Positions 26,073 through 35,318 are shown, numbered from the stretch's first letter. The stretch is 36,769 nucleotides of DNA from Nocardioidaceae bacterium (GCA_030447585.1 JAUJOO010000013.1:38269-75037); one strand, 5' to 3'. A program made the numbers and translations. The notes: generated by a model from the letters alone, not told the origin.

Positions 26073-27455
26073 GTGTCCACTGAGACCGCTTCGACCGACA
26101 TTGCGTCCAGCGACACTGCGTCCAGCAGCACTGCGTCCAGCGACACGGCATCCGCCGACGGCACCGGCTCCTCGCTGACGGTCCGCGACAACCGCACCGG
26201 CACCGAGTATGACGTCGCCATCACCGACGGCACGATCCGCGCCTCCGACCTGGCCAAGATCAAGGCAGACGATGAAGACCCCGGCCTCGCCGTCTACGAC
26301 CCAGGGTTCGTCAACACCGCTTCCTGCCGTTCCTCGATCACCTTCATCGACGGCGACAAGGGCATCTTGGAGTACCGCGGCTACCCCATCGAGCAGCTGG
26401 CGGAAAAGTCCAGCTACCTAGAGGTCGCCTACCTACTCGTCCACGGCGAGCTCCCGAGCAGACAACAGTTCGACGCATGGGAGCACAAGATCACGTTCCA
26501 TACGTTCGTCCACGAGAACGTCAAGCGCTTCATGGAGGGGTTCCGCTACGACGCCCACCCGATGGGAATGCTGCTCGCCTCCGTCGGGGCGTTGTCGACG
26601 TTCTATCCGGAGTCACGAAACATCTCCGACGAGAACATCCGCCAGCTGCAGGTCATCAGGCTCATCGCCAAGATGCCGACGCTGGGTGCCTGGGCGTTCC
26701 GCCACGCTCAGGGCAAGCCGTACACCTACCCGGACAACGATCTGGGGTACGCCGCCAACTTCTTGTCGATGCTCTTCAAGATGAGCGAGCAGAGGTTCGA
26801 GGCCGACGAGCGGCTGATCCGCGCCCTCGAGGTTCTCTTCATCCTGCATGCGGACCATGAGCAGAACTGCTCAACGAACGCGGTGCGTTCCGTCGGTTCG
26901 TCTCAGGTGGACCCGTACTCCGCCGTGTCGGCCGGCATCGCTGCGCTTTTCGGGCCTCTCCACGGCGGCGCCAACGAGGCAGTGCTGAAAATGCTACGGC
27001 GGATCGGCTCTGTCGACGACGTGCCAAGCTTCATCGAGGGAGTGAAGGGCGGCAAGGAGCGCCTGATGGGCTTCGGCCACCGGGTGTACAAGAACTACGA
27101 CCCGCGCGCCACCATCATCAAGAAGGCATGCGACGAGGTCTTCGAGGTCACCGGCGTCAACCCGCTCCTCAAGATCGCAGTGGAACTGGAGAAGATCGCC
27201 TTGGAGGACGAGTACTTCGTCACGCGACAGCTGTACCCCAACGTCGACTTCTACTCGGGGCTGATCTACGAGGCCTTGAGTTTTCCCCCCGAGATGTTCA
27301 CGGTGCTCTTCGCCATCCCGCGTACGTCCGGATGGCTGGCGCAGTGGCTGGAGCTGACCGACGACTCGGAGCAGAAGATCGCCCGGCCGAAGCAGATCTA
27401 CACAGGGGGCCGGAACCTCGACTTCGTCCCAGCGTCAGAACGCTGGAGCCGCTGA
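26073..27455 (+). CDS. gltA: Citrate synthase (type II-like)
   Basis: Condenses oxaloacetate and acetyl-CoA to citrate, entering the TCA cycle. 460 residues: a low-complexity Ala/Ser/Thr/Asp tail of ~30 residues, then YDPGFVNTASCRSSITFIDGDKG, LEYRGYPIEQLAE, and the catalytic HADHEQNCSTNAVR, GPLHGGANEAV, GFGHRVYKNYDPRA (His and Arg of the active site) and TSGWLAQWLE. GTG 26073 is supported by AGGAGAG five bases upstream. Length and motifs match the large hexameric enzymes of actinobacteria. The N-terminal tail is encoded by a 15-bp tandem repeat. The GH43-like gene begins 25 nt downstream. Confidence 0.96.
   Translation: MSTETASTDIASSDTASSSTASSDTASADGTGSSLTVRDNRTGTEYDVAITDGTIRASDLAKIKADDEDPGLAVYDPGFVNTASCRSSITFIDGDKGILEYRGYPIEQLAEKSSYLEVAYLLVHGELPSRQQFDAWEHKITFHTFVHENVKRFMEGFRYDAHPMGMLLASVGALSTFYPESRNISDENIRQLQVIRLIAKMPTLGAWAFRHAQGKPYTYPDNDLGYAANFLSMLFKMSEQRFEADERLIRALEVLFILHADHEQNCSTNAVRSVGSSQVDPYSAVSAGIAALFGPLHGGANEAVLKMLRRIGSVDDVPSFIEGVKGGKERLMGFGHRVYKNYDPRATIIKKACDEVFEVTGVNPLLKIAVELEKIALEDEYFVTRQLYPNVDFYSGLIYEALSFPPEMFTVLFAIPRTSGWLAQWLELTDDSEQKIARPKQIYTGGRNLDFVPASERWSR
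26088..26147. repeat. 15-bp tandem repeat in the citrate synthase N-terminus
   Basis: Units at 26103-26117, 26118-26132 and 26133-26147 are variants of GCGTCCAGCGACACT, with an imperfect unit at 26088-26102 and a decayed one after 26147. They encode ASTDI-ASSDT-ASSST-ASSDT-ASADG. The period is a multiple of three, so copy-number change keeps the frame. Confidence 0.9.
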
Positions 27456-27480
27456 CTCGTCATCGCGCGAAGATCACCCC

Positions 27481-29166
27481 ATGACCGACATCAGCCTGCT
27501 ACGCCGCGTGCGTAGCGCCGCCGGCCGCAGACTGCGCAGGGTCGGCCTGCTCCACGACTCAGCCGGGGAAGCTCCGCAGGTGGCTGTCCCCGCCGGCGAC
27601 AGCCGAGAAGGACCACTCGGGGAAGGGCTGTTCGTCAACCCGATTGCCGAAGGTGCCGACCCCTCCGTCGTCCGCCACGGTGACCGTTATCTGTGGTGCC
27701 GGACCGACGGTGACGTGGGCGTGGCCATCTGGCGGTCTGACCGCCTCACCAGCCTCGGTCACAAGCATGTGGTGTGGAAGGCTCCCGCGCAGGGGCCATT
27801 CTCGAAACAGGTGTGGGCACCAGAGCTGCTCCACCTCGACGGTCGCTGGCACGTCTACTTCGCGGCCTCCGACGGCAACAACGAGAACCATCTCGCCTAC
27901 GTGCTGGTCGCTGACAGCGACGACCCGCTGGGCTCGTACTCGCTCCACGGTCCGTTCAACACCGGTGACGGCGAGGGCGGGATGTCAGACAACATCTGGG
28001 CCATCGACATGACCGTCCTCGAGCACGGTGGTCGCCGGTATGCCGTCTGGTCAGGATGGCCGGACTCGGCGACCCAGGTGCAGCACCTCTACATCGCTGA
28101 GATGGAGAGCCCCACATCGCTCGCCGGGAAGCGCATCCGGCTGTCCAGCCCGTTCGACTATCCGTGGGAGCGCGTCCGCGATGTCGGTGCGGACGCCATC
28201 AACGAGGCGCCCCAGCCGCTGGTGCATGCAGGCAGAACGTTCGTCGTCTACTCGTGCGGCAGCGCGCTGCTGCCGTCGTACAAGCTGGGGCTGCTGGAAC
28301 TCGTCGGCTCCGACCCTCTCGACCCGGCCGACTGGCGCAAGAAGCCCGAGCCGCTGTTCACGTCGACGCAGACGACGTTCGGTGTCGGCCACAGCGCCTT
28401 CGTGCTGTCACCTGACGGGTCAGAGTGGTGGCATGCCTACCACGCCAAGATCGCCCGGAAGCGCAGCTTCAAACGGGTCCTCCAGGTCCAGCCGATGGGG
28501 TGGTCTGTCGACGGAGAGCCCCTGCTGGGGCAGCCGGTTGCCGCCGGGGTACCGCTGAGAGAGCCCTCGGGGACGGTGCACCTGCGTCGTCACGAGGCCG
28601 CCCGCTGGGACTTCGGGTCCGGGACGGGCGGGCTTGCGGACTTCGACTACTACGGGCACCAGCAGTACGTCTCGCTCCGGTCCGACGGGCTGCACCTCGG
28701 CCGGATACCGGAACATCCGGTCAACGCCTATCGAAGCGGCGAGAAGGTGGTGCTCCGCGACGGTGACTACGGCGACGTGCGACTGACGGCGAGCTTCCTC
28801 GTGGCCGAGGGGTCGCGTGCTGTCGGAGTGCTCTTCCGCGTCACCGGTCCGGCGGTCGGCTTCGATGCGCAGCGAGGCTACTTCGCAGGGTGGGTCCCGA
28901 AAACAGGTCGCCTGGTGCTCGGCCGCACCGACGGTCGGAGGTGGAAAGAGCTTGCTTGGGCCGACGTGGTTCTCGGCGGGTCGACCAGCTCCACGCTCGT
29001 GGTCGAGGCGGTAGGTACGACGCTGAGCGCCGAGCTGCGAGGCGATCCGGGCAACCGCGTCGAGGTTCAGGACGCGACCTACGCACGCGGCTCCGTCGGC
29101 ATGCGGGTGGTCGACACCCACGCTGTGTTCAACGCGGTCTCGGTGGAGCCGATCGGCGAACCGTAG
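27481..29166 (+). CDS. GH43-like glycoside hydrolase with C-terminal beta domain
   Basis: Probable five-bladed beta-propeller glycosidase of the arabinosidase/xylosidase type, 561 residues. The catalytic triad can be placed by family pattern: Asp60 in EGADPSVV (general base), Asp176 in WAIDMTVLEHGG (pKa modulator) and Glu242 in DAINEAPQPLV (general acid). The blade motif WAPELLHLDGRWHVYFAAS lies at 112-130. Residues ~365-561 form a beta-sandwich resembling concanavalin-like domains attached to GH43 enzymes. There is no signal peptide: the N-terminus is basic (LLRRVRSAAGRRLRRVG) and not hydrophobic. The enzyme is thus cytoplasmic or exported by an unrecognised route. It lies 25 nt after gltA. 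Confidence 0.82.
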   Translation: MTDISLLRRVRSAAGRRLRRVGLLHDSAGEAPQVAVPAGDSREGPLGEGLFVNPIAEGADPSVVRHGDRYLWCRTDGDVGVAIWRSDRLTSLGHKHVVWKAPAQGPFSKQVWAPELLHLDGRWHVYFAASDGNNENHLAYVLVADSDDPLGSYSLHGPFNTGDGEGGMSDNIWAIDMTVLEHGGRRYAVWSGWPDSATQVQHLYIAEMESPTSLAGKRIRLSSPFDYPWERVRDVGADAINEAPQPLVHAGRTFVVYSCGSALLPSYKLGLLELVGSDPLDPADWRKKPEPLFTSTQTTFGVGHSAFVLSPDGSEWWHAYHAKIARKRSFKRVLQVQPMGWSVDGEPLLGQPVAAGVPLREPSGTVHLRRHEAARWDFGSGTGGLADFDYYGHQQYVSLRSDGLHLGRIPEHPVNAYRSGEKVVLRDGDYGDVRLTASFLVAEGSRAVGVLFRVTGPAVGFDAQRGYFAGWVPKTGRLVLGRTDGRRWKELAWADVVLGGSTSSTLVVEAVGTTLSAELRGDPGNRVEVQDATYARGSVGMRVVDTHAVFNAVSVEPIGEP

Positions 29167-29245
29167 GACGGCCTTCGACCGTTCCGGTTCGCGGATCCCG
29201 CACGACGGTACGGCGTCAAACTCCACGGATGGGGTACATAGCGCC

Positions 29246-29596
29246 ATGCCCAGCTTGCCCCGCTCAACATCCGCCGGCCGCAGAGCCGCCTTCGACCCCG
29301 ACCCTTTGGTTGATCTTCTGGTCGATGCGCTGGCAACACACCGGCTGACCACCCTCGTCAAGGACGACAAGATCCTCGAAGACATCCGCGAGGTGGTGTT
29401 TCGTCGTTACGGGTCACCGGACGAGGAGGACGCTCACAAGCTGAGCTACTTCTTGACATGCCCGTGGTGCCTCAGCATCTACTTCGGCGCGTTCGCCGCT
29501 GCCGCCCGGATACTGTGGCCGAACGGCTGGCGACCGATTTCCCGGGCGCTCGCCTTGTCCACTGTGACCGGTCTGGTCAGCGAGGCCAGGGGCTAG
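29246..29596 (+). CDS. DUF1360 family membrane protein
   Basis: A small protein of 116 residues with the DUF1360 pattern: DALATHRLTTLVKDDKILEDIR, then KLSYFLTCPWCLSIYFGAFAAAA, where Cys-Pro-Trp-Cys precedes a hydrophobic helix, and a second hydrophobic stretch ALALSTVTGLVSE. Members occur in Gram-positive bacteria and some phages; their function is unknown. It follows the GH43-like gene by about 80 nt and ends only 20 nt from the convergent ABC-F gene. Confidence 0.8.
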   Translation: MPSLPRSTSAGRRAAFDPDPLVDLLVDALATHRLTTLVKDDKILEDIREVVFRRYGSPDEEDAHKLSYFLTCPWCLSIYFGAFAAAARILWPNGWRPISRALALSTVTGLVSEARG

Positions 29597-29616
29597 CAGC
29601 TCCGCGTTCGAGATCT

Positions 29617-31334
29617 CTAGCGGGCTCGCTGGACGCGGCCCTCGTCCCAGACCGGTTCAGTCGACTCGTAGACGGACCCGTCGGCGCCGAAGACCAGGAA
29701 TCGGTCGAACCCGCGCGCGAACCAGCGGTCGTGGGTGACGGCCACGACAGTGCCCTCGAAGCCGTCGAGGCCCTCCTCCAGCGCCTCCGCCGACTCCACG
29801 TCGAGGTTGTCGGTCGGCTCGTCGAGCAGCAGCAGGGTGGCACCTGAGAGCTCGAGCAGCAGGATCTGCAGCCGCGCCTGCTGTCCCCCGGACAAGGACT
29901 CGAACTTCTGCTCCGACGCCTGCGCCAGCTCATAGCGGTCGAGGGCCCGGGCGGCCTGCTCACGCGGCATACCCGCTCTGCCCCGCCCATCTGACGCAGT
30001 GTCTCCGCGGTGGAGGATCTCCAGCAACGTCCGGCCGAACAGCTCCGGATGCTCGTGGGTCTGCAGGAACCAGCCGGGGCGAACGCGGGCGCCGAGCCTG
30101 GCTCGTCCGGTGTGCTGAACCGGCAGGATCGGCACCTCCCCCACAGGTCGGTGCTCGACGTCGGGGTCCGAGCCACCGGCCGCCAGCAGCCGCAGGAAGT
30201 GCGACTTGCCAGAGCCGTTCGAGCCGAGCACCGCCACCCGTTCGCCGTACCAGACCTCGAGGTCGAACGCCTTCATCAGCCCGACAAGCTCGAGCTGCTC
30301 GCAGATGACCGCACGCTTGCCCGTGCGGCCCCCCCTGAGCCGCATCTTGACGTTCTGCTCACGGGGCTGGTTCTCCGGTGGCCCGGCCTCCTCGAAGCGC
30401 CGTAGCCGGGTGACCGCCGCGTGGTAGCGCGAGGCCATGTCGGAGTTGTAGGCAGCCTTCTGCTTGTACATGAGCATGAGCGCTCGGAGCTTTGCGTGCT
30501 CCTCGTCCCAGCGCTTGCGCTGCTCCTCGAGCCTCGCGAACCTGGCCCGGCGAGCCTCGTGGTACGACGCAAAGCCGCCCGGGTGCACCCACACCGTGTT
30601 GCCTGCGGCACCCAGCTCGACGGTGACGACTCGTGTTGCGGTGTTGTTCATCAGCTCGCGGTCGTGGCTGACGAACAGGATCGTCTTCGGTGACTCACGC
30701 ATCCGCTCCTCGAGCCAGAGCTTGCCGGGTACGTCGAGGAAGTTGTCGGGCTCGTCGAGCAGCAGCACCTCGTCGGGGCCTCGTAGGAGCGCCTCCAGCA
30801 CCAGCCGCTTCTGCTCTCCGCCACTGAGCGTGCCGAGGTCGCGGTGCTTGCACCGGTCGTAGTCGACACCGAGGGCGGCCATCGCGCAGACGTCCCACAA
30901 CACCTCGATGTCGTATCCACCGGCGTCGGCCCAGTCGACCAGCGCCGCGGCGTACCGCATCTGGGACAACTCGTCGTCGACATCCATCATGTGCAGCTCG
31001 GCTGCCTCCACGGCCGCTGCAGCAGTACAGACCCGCGGCGGCGCCACCGACAGCAGCAGGTCGTGAACGGTCTTGCCTTCATTGCCCTGGGTCACCAGCT
31101 GCTGCATCACGGCAAGGCCGCCCGATCGGCTGACGACCCCCGCGTGGGGTGCCAGATCTCCGCTGATGATCCGCAGCAGTGTCGTCTTGCCGGCGCCGTT
31201 CGCGCCTACGAGCGCGACCTCAGGAGGTCCCTTGCCCCCTCACCAACTCTGAACGAGACGTCATCGAGCAACACCCGCCCGTCCGGGAGCTCGAACCGGA
31301 CTCCCGACACATCCACATGACCCACACCCGCCAT
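29617..31334 (-). CDS. ABC-F family ATPase (one frame break)
   Basis: Soluble protein with two ATPase domains and no membrane segments; ABC-F proteins act on the ribosome, in translation control or antibiotic resistance. It begins MAGVGHVDVSGVRFELPDGR at ATG 31334, preceded by GGAGGGG. One base is missing near 31217-31220, after which it reads VALVGANGAGKTTLLRI (Walker A1) to the stop at 29617. NBD1 has LSGGEQKR and VLLLDEPDNFLDV; NBD2 has GSNGSGKSHFLRL, LSGGQQAR and LLLLDEPTDNLDV. A basic helical linker (ARFARLEEQRKRWDEEHAKL) joins them. The usual DEPTNHLD motif is altered in both domains. Total ~570 residues. Resistance versus housekeeping role cannot be told. Confidence 0.88.
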
Positions 31335-31488
31335 GATCCCCTCCGGCACCGCGCCGCCGCACCCGCATTTCAGCGAGTGGTGGTGACTGTGCCGTCGAGC
31401 CGGCCCGGTGACCTGTGCGTCGTGGTCGCACTCCCCCGCCGCACTGGTGGGCGCTACCGTGCCACCCACCGGCGCTGTTGGCCCTGCA

Positions 31489-32874
31489 CTACCGGTCCCT
31501 ACGGAGCCCTCGGAGGACACTGTCGAGCGCCTTCAGCGCGTCCTCGATCGCGCGGTGGAACGTCGGGTACGCGTAGATCATCGACCTGAGTCTGTCGGTG
31601 GGTACCTCGCCGTGGACAGCCACCACCAGCGCCGACAGCACCTCGCCGCCGTACGGCCCCGCGACACAGGCACCTACGAGCACTCCCCGGTCGGCGTCCT
31701 CGATGACCTTGATGAAGCCGTCGTTGCCTTCTTGATGGATCCAACCGCGTGCCGACGCGCCGAGGTCGGTGAAGCCGACCCGGACCGTCAGCCCGGCGTC
31801 GCGGGCCTGCTGCTCCGACATGCCCACCGAGCCGACCTCCGGGTCGGTGAACGTCACTCGGGGAACAGCGCGGTAGTCGGCCCAGGCGCCGTCTTGGTCG
31901 AGGATGTCGCGTACGACAATCGCCGACTGGTACATCGACACGTGCGTGAAGGCGCCCTTGCCGGTGATGTCGCCGATCGCCCAGAGGCCGTCCGTCACCC
32001 GGAGGTGCTCGTCGGTGTCGAGGGACTTGGCGCTGGCTTCCAGTCCGACGGTGTCAAGCCCCAGGTCAGCGAGATTCGGTCGTCGTCCCGCGGCGACGAG
32101 CAGCTTGTCGGCGGTGACGGTCTGGTCGCCAGCAGCGACCGAGAACTGCCCGTCGGCGTACCAGATCTTGGAGATCGTGGCGTCCGTCAGCACCTGGATG
32201 CCCTCGCGGGCGAAGACGTCGCCGATCAGCTTGCTCGCCTCGGGCTCCTCCGGGCCGAGGATGCGGGGCGCGACCTCCACCACGGTGACGTCGACGCCGA
32301 AGCGCGAGAACGCTTGTGCCATCTCGGCCCCGATCGGCCCGCCGCCGACAACGATCAAAGACCCGGGCAGGCCAGTGAGCTGGACAGCGTCGCGGTTGGT
32401 CCAGTACGGCGTATCGACCAACCCCTCGATGGGTGGCACGCCGGGCTCCGTCCCGGTGTTGAGGACGACGCCCTTGCGGGCGTTGAAGGTCGCGTCTGCG
32501 ACGGCAACGGTGCGAGTTCCGGCGAGCCGAGCGTGCCCTCTGACGAAGCGCACCCCGGCGTCCTCCAGCCGGTCGACCGCGACCTTGTCGTCCCAGTGAT
32601 CGGTGGCCTCGTCACGGATCCGCGTCGCCACCGGGCTCCAGTCGGCCGTCACCGCGCTGCCACCGGCGAGCGCCGGGATGCGCCGACCCTCGGCCAGGAC
32701 GTCTGCGGCGCGAACCATCATCTTCGTAGGCACGCAGCCGTAGTAGGGACACTCTCCTCCGACGAGGTGCTTGTCGACAGCGACGACCTCGAGTCCCGCC
32801 TTCGCCAGCTCTGTGGCGACGGACTCCCCTCCTGGTCCCAGCCCTACGACGACGACATCCACTTCAGTGCTCAT
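31489..32874 (-). CDS. FAD-dependent pyridine nucleotide-disulfide oxidoreductase (Lpd/MerA-like)
   Basis: Cytoplasmic flavoprotein of 461 residues that passes electrons from NAD(P)H through FAD and a redox disulfide to an unknown substrate. The FAD-binding motif is VVVGLGPGGESVA near residue 8. The redox pair is Cys42 and Cys47 in GGECPYYGCVPTK. The NAD(P)H-binding GGGPIGAEMAQAFSRFG lies mid-protein, and the second FAD motif is LWAIGDITGKG. The dimerisation domain ends YPTFHRAIEDALKAL. The dimer-interface His in YPTFHR departs from the HPHPTLSE of true dihydrolipoamide dehydrogenases, so lipoamide is less likely. ATG 32874 has AGGAG 8 nt upstream. Alone on its strand. Confidence 0.87.
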   Translation of the reverse strand: MSTEVDVVVVGLGPGGESVATELAKAGLEVVAVDKHLVGGECPYYGCVPTKMMVRAADVLAEGRRIPALAGGSAVTADWSPVATRIRDEATDHWDDKVAVDRLEDAGVRFVRGHARLAGTRTVAVADATFNARKGVVLNTGTEPGVPPIEGLVDTPYWTNRDAVQLTGLPGSLIVVGGGPIGAEMAQAFSRFGVDVTVVEVAPRILGPEEPEASKLIGDVFAREGIQVLTDATISKIWYADGQFSVAAGDQTVTADKLLVAAGRRPNLADLGLDTVGLEASAKSLDTDEHLRVTDGLWAIGDITGKGAFTHVSMYQSAIVVRDILDQDGAWADYRAVPRVTFTDPEVGSVGMSEQQARDAGLTVRVGFTDLGASARGWIHQEGNDGFIKVIEDADRGVLVGACVAGPYGGEVLSALVVAVHGEVPTDRLRSMIYAYPTFHRAIEDALKALDSVLRGLRRDR

Positions 32875-33139
32875 GGGGCCTGCTCCTCTGACTTGGCAGA
32901 TGTCCCCCTCGCGCTGGTGATTCGGGGAAGGTGGTGCGTGTCTGTGCGTGTGTGCGCCCTCCGGCAGAGAAGCCCGCTGCGGGGAGGCCTGGGTGCCTGA
33001 GTGCGGACTGCCCCAAACCCTCGCAGTCCTGGCCGGCGCGTTGGATGGGACGCTGCTCCCATGGTTCGGCTGCAAGAGCGTTCAAACACTCGCTGCACCT
33101 GGCGAAAGCGAGCGGCTCGTGACGCGTGGCACGCATGCC

Positions 33140-34030
33140 ATGGCCGGTGCCCACGGCTGCGGTGGTGGTGATGGCGACGGTCTTGGTGGCCCCGTGCCCA
33201 CCGTCGCGGTCACGGCGATGGGGACGGTGCTGGTCGTGTCTGCGGGCAACGACGTGGCCACCGTCGTCGTGGCACGGGCGGTGTTGACCGGTCAGCTGTC
33301 GATCGGCTGGTCGAACGACCTGGTCGACGTACGCCGCGACGCCGCGTCCGGCCGCCGTGACAAGCCGCTCGCGACCGGAGCTGTGTCGCCGCGCGTGGTG
33401 GCAGCAGCGACAGCGGTGGCCACGACCGTGACGGTCGTGTCGTCTCTGGCTCTCGGCTGGCGGGCCGGGCTGGCCCAGCTGTGCGTCGTGGCGAGCGGCT
33501 GGGTCTACAACTACCCGCTCAAGTCGACGCCGTTGTCCCCGCTGCCCTTCTTCGTCGCGTTCGGCACCTTGCCGGCGGTCGCGACCCTCGCACTGAGCGA
33601 CCGGCCTGGCCACCGCCCTGGGTGCTGGTGGCCGCCGGTCTGATCGGGGTCTCGGCCCACTTCGGCAACGTGCTGCCTGACCTGGGAGATGATGCGGCCA
33701 CCGGAGTGAGAGGGCTTCCGCACAGGTGGGACGGTTCGGCGCGGCGGTTGCCGCCTCCCTGTCTGCGATTGCCGCGTCCGTCATCGCGGTCGTCGGGGCA
33801 AGTCCGCCGTGGGCTGGGCGGTCGTCTCGCTCTGCGCGGCAGTTGGGCTTGCAGGCGCCGGTCTCGTGGTCGTACGCCGACAGCCGTCATCCGAGGCGGC
33901 GTTCTACACCAGCATGGCGGTGGCCGCGCTCGGCGTCGTGCTGATCACCGCCACCCGATCCCTAGCAGCCCTGAAGCAGCCTGAAGCCAACACCCTCAGC
34001 GATGACGAGGGTGACCCCGCCAACGGCTGA
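33140..34030 (+). CDS. UbiA-family prenyltransferase (about three frame breaks)
   Basis: Integral membrane enzyme that attaches a polyprenyl chain to an aromatic or similar acceptor, possibly in quinone or lipid synthesis. The first Asp-rich motif is GWSNDLVDVRRDAASGRRDKP (NDxxD). The second, reached after a frame change, is HFGNVLPDLGDDAATGVRGLP. Between and after are hydrophobic spans: AAATAVATTVTVVSSLALGW, FFVAFGTLPAVATLAL, AAVAASLSAIAASVIAVVGA and AVVSLCAAVGLAGAGLVVV. Frame changes occur near 33604-33615, 33726-33731 (a G probably missing) and about 33800. The start is uncertain: ATG 33140, or GTG 33119. It is divergent from the flavoprotein gene, with ~265 nt between them holding nothing I recognise. 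Confidence 0.78.
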
Positions 34031-34161
34031 ACGAGGGTGACCCCCGCCTCACGAACCGCCGCTTCAGCCACAGCGGAAGGTGGGGCAGAGGCGCCAGGGG
34101 CACCCGCCAACGGCTGAACGAGGGTGACCGCCGCCTCACGAAGCTTCAGCCACAGCGGAAG
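34016..34161. repeat. 87-bp-period tandem duplication at a convergent gene end
   Basis: Copies at about 34016-34080 and 34103-34161 share CGCCAACGGCTGAACGAGGG, GCCTCACGAA and CTTCAGCCACAGCGGAAGG. They differ by a 6-7 bp gap and a few bases. A third ACGAGGGTGACC lies in the last codons of the UbiA gene near 34004. GCTTCAG in each copy is complementary to CTGAAGC twice in the UbiA tail (33970-33987), so stem-loops are possible. It occupies nearly the whole gap between the UbiA stop and the stop of the minus-strand gene at 34167. Confidence 0.85.
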
Positions 34162-34166
34162 GGCGC

Positions 34167-35318
34167 TCAGCCGCCGTACCTGTCGTAGAAGCCTGAGATC
34201 GCATTGCCGACTTGGCCACCCGAGAGGTAGAGCCCCGCACCGTCGACGACCCACGGCGTGACGTTGGCCCGCGTGAACAGTCGCATGCCCCCCGTCTCGG
34301 TGGAGTAACCGCCGCATCCATCGAGCCGTGCCAGCACGTCGACGTCTCCGTTGTCGCCATGGAAGCGTAGAAGGACGTCGTCGAGTCGTGGCGGGAAGCT
34401 GGGGTTGCAGCGAAGCGTCACGCCGGGCATCTCCTGAATCGCGTCGAAAGCGCGCTGGGCGGTCGCGCCAGACACCGTCGTCGAGTAGCCGAGCGTGACG
34501 CCAGACCCGTCCTCCCCGTGGCGGTAGGCGCACACCGACAGGGACTCGACCGAGGTGGAGGTCGGGCCGAGCTCCGCGGACGGCTCCGGCAATGATGTCG
34601 TGGCGCGGCATCCGTTCGCGTCGACCTCAACTGCCTCGACAGAGCCGAGGATGGTGGCCATCTCGCCGGGGTCGTCGTCGCCGACCGTGACGCGAACGCC
34701 ACCGACCTCGACCGTCTTCTGCCTGAAGCCGTTCGGCAACTCCACTGTGCCAACGTCAAGCTGCGAGCCAAGCCAAACCCAGGGGTGCGTGACCATCGGG
34801 TACGCCCCGCTCATGCAGACGTCAGTCATGTAGTAGCCAGCCCGCCCGACGTACGGCATGTCGCGGTCATCGACGAACCGGGTCCGCCCGTCGTCTCCGG
34901 GGAAGGCAAACGCCCCCTCCCCACACGACATCAAGCGTTGGCCTGGTGCCAGGTCGTTCATCGGCACGCCACCCCATCCCCAGTCCGGGGGGACGTACAG
35001 CTGGACACCGTTGTACGACTCGACCCGCCAGTCCGCGGGGACCGGCGCGGAGGGTTCGCCCGATTCGGTAGTGACCCCTGGGCTCGGGTTCGGCCCGGCG
35101 ATCGGGGTGGTTTCGCGGTCCTGAGCCACTTGGTTGGCGACGACCGCCGAGCCAACGAGCACGGCCGCCGTCGCAGCAGCCACCAAGCCCACCCGGGTAT
35201 GACGCCGGGTACGCGCGCCCTCCCGGGCCAGCTCGGCATGTCCACCGTGGTCGACCACCTCGTCCGCCTTGGTGTGCAACCCGGTGCGCATGAGCTGTTC
35301 GAGCTCTTCGTCATTCAT
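34167..35318 (-). CDS. Membrane-anchored protein paired with a SigE-family sigma factor (putative anti-sigma)
   Basis: 383 residues: a cytoplasmic N-terminal segment of ~40 residues (MNDEELEQLMRTGLHTKADE), one membrane helix VGLVAAATAAVLVGSAVVA (~43-61), then a large extracytoplasmic beta-rich domain with several Cys (LMSCGEGAF, TDVCMSG, LSVCAYRHG, LRCNPSF, DGCGGY) that may form disulfides. Its start overlaps the sigma gene's end by 8 nt, so the two are co-translated. A short N-terminal cytoplasmic helix before a single membrane span is the layout of anti-sigma factors, but no zinc-binding anti-sigma motif is visible. The exact role is inferred. Confidence 0.72.
   Translation of the reverse strand: MNDEELEQLMRTGLHTKADEVVDHGGHAELAREGARTRRHTRVGLVAAATAAVLVGSAVVANQVAQDRETTPIAGPNPSPGVTTESGEPSAPVPADWRVESYNGVQLYVPPDWGWGGVPMNDLAPGQRLMSCGEGAFAFPGDDGRTRFVDDRDMPYVGRAGYYMTDVCMSGAYPMVTHPWVWLGSQLDVGTVELPNGFRQKTVEVGGVRVTVGDDDPGEMATILGSVEAVEVDANGCRATTSLPEPSAELGPTSTSVESLSVCAYRHGEDGSGVTLGYSTTVSGATAQRAFDAIQEMPGVTLRCNPSFPPRLDDVLLRFHGDNGDVDVLARLDGCGGYSTETGGMRLFTRANVTPWVVDGAGLYLSGGQVGNAISGFYDRYGG

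Noticed and set aside
31408-33000. Plus-strand open frame of 530 codons opposite the flavoprotein gene
   Set aside because: The minus strand carries intact FAD, disulfide and NAD(P)H motifs; the plus-strand translation has none and reflects high-GC codon bias.
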